Of a stretch of 64,000 nucleotides of DNA, positions 61,705-64,000 are shown piece by piece; positions within the stretch are counted from its first letter, which is position 1, and each line of letters begins with the position of its first letter. The notes under the pieces were generated by a model, which saw only the letters and a program-made list of their open reading frames with translations, searched no databases and was not told where the DNA came from. The translations under genes were made by a program, and so were the position numbers. The stretch is from contig JAHEZJ010000001.1 in the NCBI GenBank assembly GCA_023251135.1, forward strand, positions 157,047-221,046, written 5' to 3'. This stretch comes from Flavobacterium sp. (GTDB lineage Bacteria; Bacteroidota; Bacteroidia; Flavobacteriales; Flavobacteriaceae).

Positions 61705-61729
61705 ATGAGTTTTTAAAACCAATTACATT

Positions 61730-62503
61730 ATGAACTTTAATTCAAAAAATCCATTTTTAAGCAACAAGCGTTTCTCCTCTAATGCTGTTTCAAAAGCTGA
61801 AGAAGTACACCAGGCACAAATCATTGATTACAATCAGGAAATGACTTTGTCTGGTACGATTAACAAAACAGCTATCTTGTTTTTAATTTTATGCGGATCG
61901 GCTATGGTAACCTGGTGGATGGCATTTAATGGAATGAATGTGATGCTGCCTGCTATCGGAGGTGCTATCATTGGACTAATTTTAGTTGTAATTTCAGCCT
62001 TTAAACCACAAGCTTCTCCTTACTTAGCTCCTGGTTATGCTTTATTTGAAGGATTATTTATAGGAGGAATTTCGGCCATTTTTGAAGCCAAATATCCCGG
62101 AATTGTAATTAATGCCGTTGGAGCAACTTTAGTTACTTTTTTGGTATGCCTTGGTTTGTATAAATTTAGAATTGTAAAAGTTACCGAGCAATTTAAATCA
62201 GTAGTGGTTGCGGCAACATTAGCCATTGCTACTTATTATTTAATTTCATGGCTGGTTTCTTTATTCACAAGCTGGACTCCGGTTCATTACGGAAACTCAA
62301 TGATGAGTATCGGAATTAGTGTTTTTGTGATTATTATTGCTGCATTAAACTTATTCCTTGATTTTGATCAGATCGAAAAAGGAGTACAGCAAAGAATGCC
62401 AAAATTCATGGAATGGTATGGCGCAATGGGATTAATCATTACCCTGGTTTGGTTGTACATCGAATTCTTACGTTTATTATCAAAATTATCAAGCAAAGAT
62501 TAA
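61730..62503 (+). CDS. Bax inhibitor-1/YccA family membrane protein
   Basis: The product has 257 residues. A polar N-terminal ~45 residues (MNFNSKNPFLSNKRFSSNAV) precedes seven hydrophobic helices. The C-terminal signature has LNLFLDFDQIEKGVQQRMPK, then FMEWYGAMGLIITLVWLYIE and FLRLLSKL, as in the TMBIM/YccA-like group. These are inner-membrane proteins, some with pH-gated calcium leak activity; the cellular role in flavobacteria is not established. It is monocistronic, with a promoter box and terminator. Confidence 0.92.
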   Translation: MNFNSKNPFLSNKRFSSNAVSKAEEVHQAQIIDYNQEMTLSGTINKTAILFLILCGSAMVTWWMAFNGMNVMLPAIGGAIIGLILVVISAFKPQASPYLAPGYALFEGLFIGGISAIFEAKYPGIVINAVGATLVTFLVCLGLYKFRIVKVTEQFKSVVVAATLAIATYYLISWLVSLFTSWTPVHYGNSMMSIGISVFVIIIAALNLFLDFDQIEKGVQQRMPKFMEWYGAMGLIITLVWLYIEFLRLLSKLSSKD

Positions 62504-62525
62504 TTTCTTTTCTTTACCATAAATC

Positions 62526-62557
62526 AAAGCCTTTTGAACATTCAAAAGGCTTTTTTT
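62526..62557 (+). terminator. Terminator of the BI-1 family gene
   Basis: AAGCCTTTTGAA / TTCAAAAGGCTT forms a perfect stem with a very short loop and a T-run. Confidence 0.88.
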
Positions 62558-62903
62558 ATACCCCCTTGTCAAACATTCTTTAATTCAGAAATACCCAAAC
62601 CACTCCCCTTACTTTTCATCCCAATTGTTAATTATTTTTCTGCACCTAAAACTAAAATGTTTGCTGCTGCGGAAGTCTGTACTTCTCTTTTTTCGCTCAA
62701 AAACGATTCTATTTTAAATCTAAAAAATACAATTAGTCTATAAAAAGGATCATTTTCAATTCTAAAATATAACTTTTTTCTTACTATAAAATGTCGTTGC
62801 TAAAATCGTCGAAAAATCACCATTTTCTCGTTTTTGCATTGATTTTCTTTCCCAAACAGTACTCCAAATTACATTAAAAATGAACATCGGCGAGGCTTTT
62901 TCA

Positions 62904-62946
62904 AATTATGTAATAAATTGCATTTAATGCAATTTATTACATAATT
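62904..62946. repeat. 43-bp near-perfect palindrome
   Basis: The 21-bp arms (AATTATGTAATAAATTGCATT and its exact complement) surround a single central base. No T-run follows, so it is not a terminator. It contains TGTAAT/ATTACA half-sites like the operator at 63030. It lies about 150 bp upstream of the pectate lyase gene; the rest of the gap 62558-63098 is AT-rich without a gene. Confidence 0.85.
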
Positions 62947-63021
62947 AACACTCAAAAGCATAAATTTTTACTACTTATATTATTTTATTGCGAATATATT
63001 ACACATATCAAAAAATAAATA

Positions 63022-63043
63022 TATTTTTGTGTAATCGATTACA
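63022..63043 (+). promoter_or_regulatory. Pectate lyase promoter box and overlapping operator palindrome
   Basis: TATTTTTG (63022-63029) matches TAnnTTTG. It is followed at once by the perfect 14-bp palindrome TGTAATCGATTACA (63030-63043), which has a central CG like LacI-type sites. Bound protein would block the start site. The leader to the ATG at 63099 is about 60 nt. Confidence 0.6.
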
Positions 63044-63098
63044 AGAAGCTTATTGATTCAATAACACAAAAAACTTTATTAACCGAAAAACCACAATT

Positions 63099-64000
63099 AT
63101 GAAAAGAAACCTACTTATTCTGATGCTTTTACTGCTCAGCGTTCCCCTATGGGCACAACAAGTTCAGATTACAGAATCTTCAGGCTGGCTCGAGTCAGCA
63201 TTTGTTAAATGGCAACCTGTAAGCAATGCGCAAACCTACAATGTTTACTACTCCGGTAACGGCATCACTGATCAAAAAATCGACGACCAACTGATCAGAA
63301 GTTATGGAAGCTATTTTCGCGCAGACCTACCCGGACTTAAAGCCGGAACGTATACCGTTAAAGTAAAACCGGTTATTTCAGGTGCAGAAGGAACAGGTTC
63401 AGTAACTGGTACCTTAACCGTTGCTGCACAGGATCGCAATGGATTTGCTTTTGAAGGCGGTCGTGTTCCCGGAGGCTACAAGGCGGATGGAACTCCAAAA
63501 GACAATGCTGTTATTCTATACATCACCCAAAATACCAAAAACACCATTTCGATGAACATCACCGGTGCCAGTGCAAATCCTTGTGTTGGTCTGCAAAACA
63601 TACTGTATGCGATCAAAAAAGGAAAAGATACCCGTCCGTTTATCATTCGTTTAATTGGAAATATCACTGACATGACGGTTATGGAAGGCGGAGATGTTGT
63701 CATAGAAAATGCTAACAATGCGGCAAGTTATTTAACGATTGAAGGAATCGGAAATGATGCTGTAGCCAATGGCTGGGGCGTACGTCTCAAATCGGCATCC
63801 AACATAGAGGTAAGCAATCTTGGTTTCATGAACTGCAATAGTACCGCGGGCGACAATGTTGGCATGCAGCAGGACAATGATCACGTATGGGTACACAACT
63901 GTGATTTGTTTTACGGAAATGCCGGAAGCGACGCCGATCAGATCAAAGGAGACGGAGCTCTCGACAATAAAACCTCGACCTACATCACGCTGTCGTACAA
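63099..64000 (+). CDS. Pectate lyase, polysaccharide lyase family 1 (partial, 3' end outside window)
   Basis: Three hundred residues are visible. The signal peptide is MKRNLLILMLLLLSVPLWAQ. A fibronectin-III-like N-terminal domain (about 22-108, WLESAFVKWQPVSNAQTYNV) precedes the start of a right-handed parallel beta-helix. The PL1 core shows in NPCVGLQNILYAIKKGKDTR, FIIRLIGNITDM, and DNVGMQQDNDHVWVHNCDLF then GSDADQIKGDGALDNKTSTY. The HVWVHNCDL..G.....D line carries calcium-ligand aspartates. It should cleave polygalacturonate outside the cytoplasm. The promoter region has two palindromes, so expression is likely induced by pectin breakdown products. Confidence 0.88.
   Translation, partial: MKRNLLILMLLLLSVPLWAQQVQITESSGWLESAFVKWQPVSNAQTYNVYYSGNGITDQKIDDQLIRSYGSYFRADLPGLKAGTYTVKVKPVISGAEGTGSVTGTLTVAAQDRNGFAFEGGRVPGGYKADGTPKDNAVILYITQNTKNTISMNITGASANPCVGLQNILYAIKKGKDTRPFIIRLIGNITDMTVMEGGDVVIENANNAASYLTIEGIGNDAVANGWGVRLKSASNIEVSNLGFMNCNSTAGDNVGMQQDNDHVWVHNCDLFYGNAGSDADQIKGDGALDNKTSTYITLSY

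Noticed and set aside
62534..62743. Possible 69-residue gene after the BI-1 family gene
   Set aside because: It starts at a TTG within the terminator hairpin, has no promoter box and no recognisable protein character.
62904..62946. Terminator
   Set aside because: The palindrome is followed by AATTAACACTC with no T-run on either strand, and the preceding gene already has a strong terminator at 62526-62557.

Overview
The window reads as chromosome of a Flavobacterium-like member of the Bacteroidota. Signs are the AT-rich sequence, recurrent TAnnTTTG -7 promoter boxes instead of TATAAT, a type IX secretion (T9SS) sorting domain, SprB-type adhesin repeats, TonB receptors with N-terminal carboxypeptidase-like domains, and many small intergenic hairpin families. 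No tRNA, rRNA, CRISPR array or complete transposon was seen.

1-9.0 kb is accessory. A truncated ECF-type sigma factor gene (reverse strand, left edge) lies opposite a small membrane protein, a lipoprotein, a PKD/beta-barrel protein, a periplasmic TPR-CHAT (caspase-like) protease and an overlapping retropepsin. Three copies of a bipartite element, GGGTAACAA-N13-TTGATATAAC, precede the first two forward genes and are the best candidate promoters for the sigma factor. Downstream is an exact-period 444-bp tandem array made from the 3' end of the retropepsin gene plus a 221-bp hairpin-rich insert. This locus is the best candidate for an undescribed system.

9.1-16.1 kb holds a ~1650-residue SprB-repeat T9SS adhesin, a papain-like lipoprotein protease and a putative regulator. 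16.3-23.3 kb holds a TetR-controlled RND efflux operon and a YceI gene that share a GGAAACT-N14/15-AGTTTCC operator. 23.5-31.7 kb holds a polyprenyl synthase and a trehalose locus: GH37 trehalase with an EF-hand-like loop, MFS transporter, TonB receptor, and LacI regulator with two operators. 31.7-33.4 kb holds small unknown genes, one boxed by inverted repeats.

33.5-37.6 kb is sucAB (2-oxoglutarate dehydrogenase E1/E2). 37.8-43.8 kb is a ferric-siderophore uptake cluster (TonB receptor, DUF3325-like, DUF3649-like, two PepSY membrane proteins). 43.8-47.9 kb holds a YwqK-like protein, a TlpA-like thioredoxin, aspS and a cold-shock gene. 48.1-61.6 kb is a complete 14-gene nuoA-N operon with a short NuoG. 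61.7-62.5 kb is a Bax-inhibitor-1 family protein, and the right edge carries the start of a pectate lyase gene behind a striking palindromic promoter region.

Several starts were moved downstream of the longest open frame because a TAnnTTTG box lies over the extension or a clear signal peptide begins at the internal ATG.
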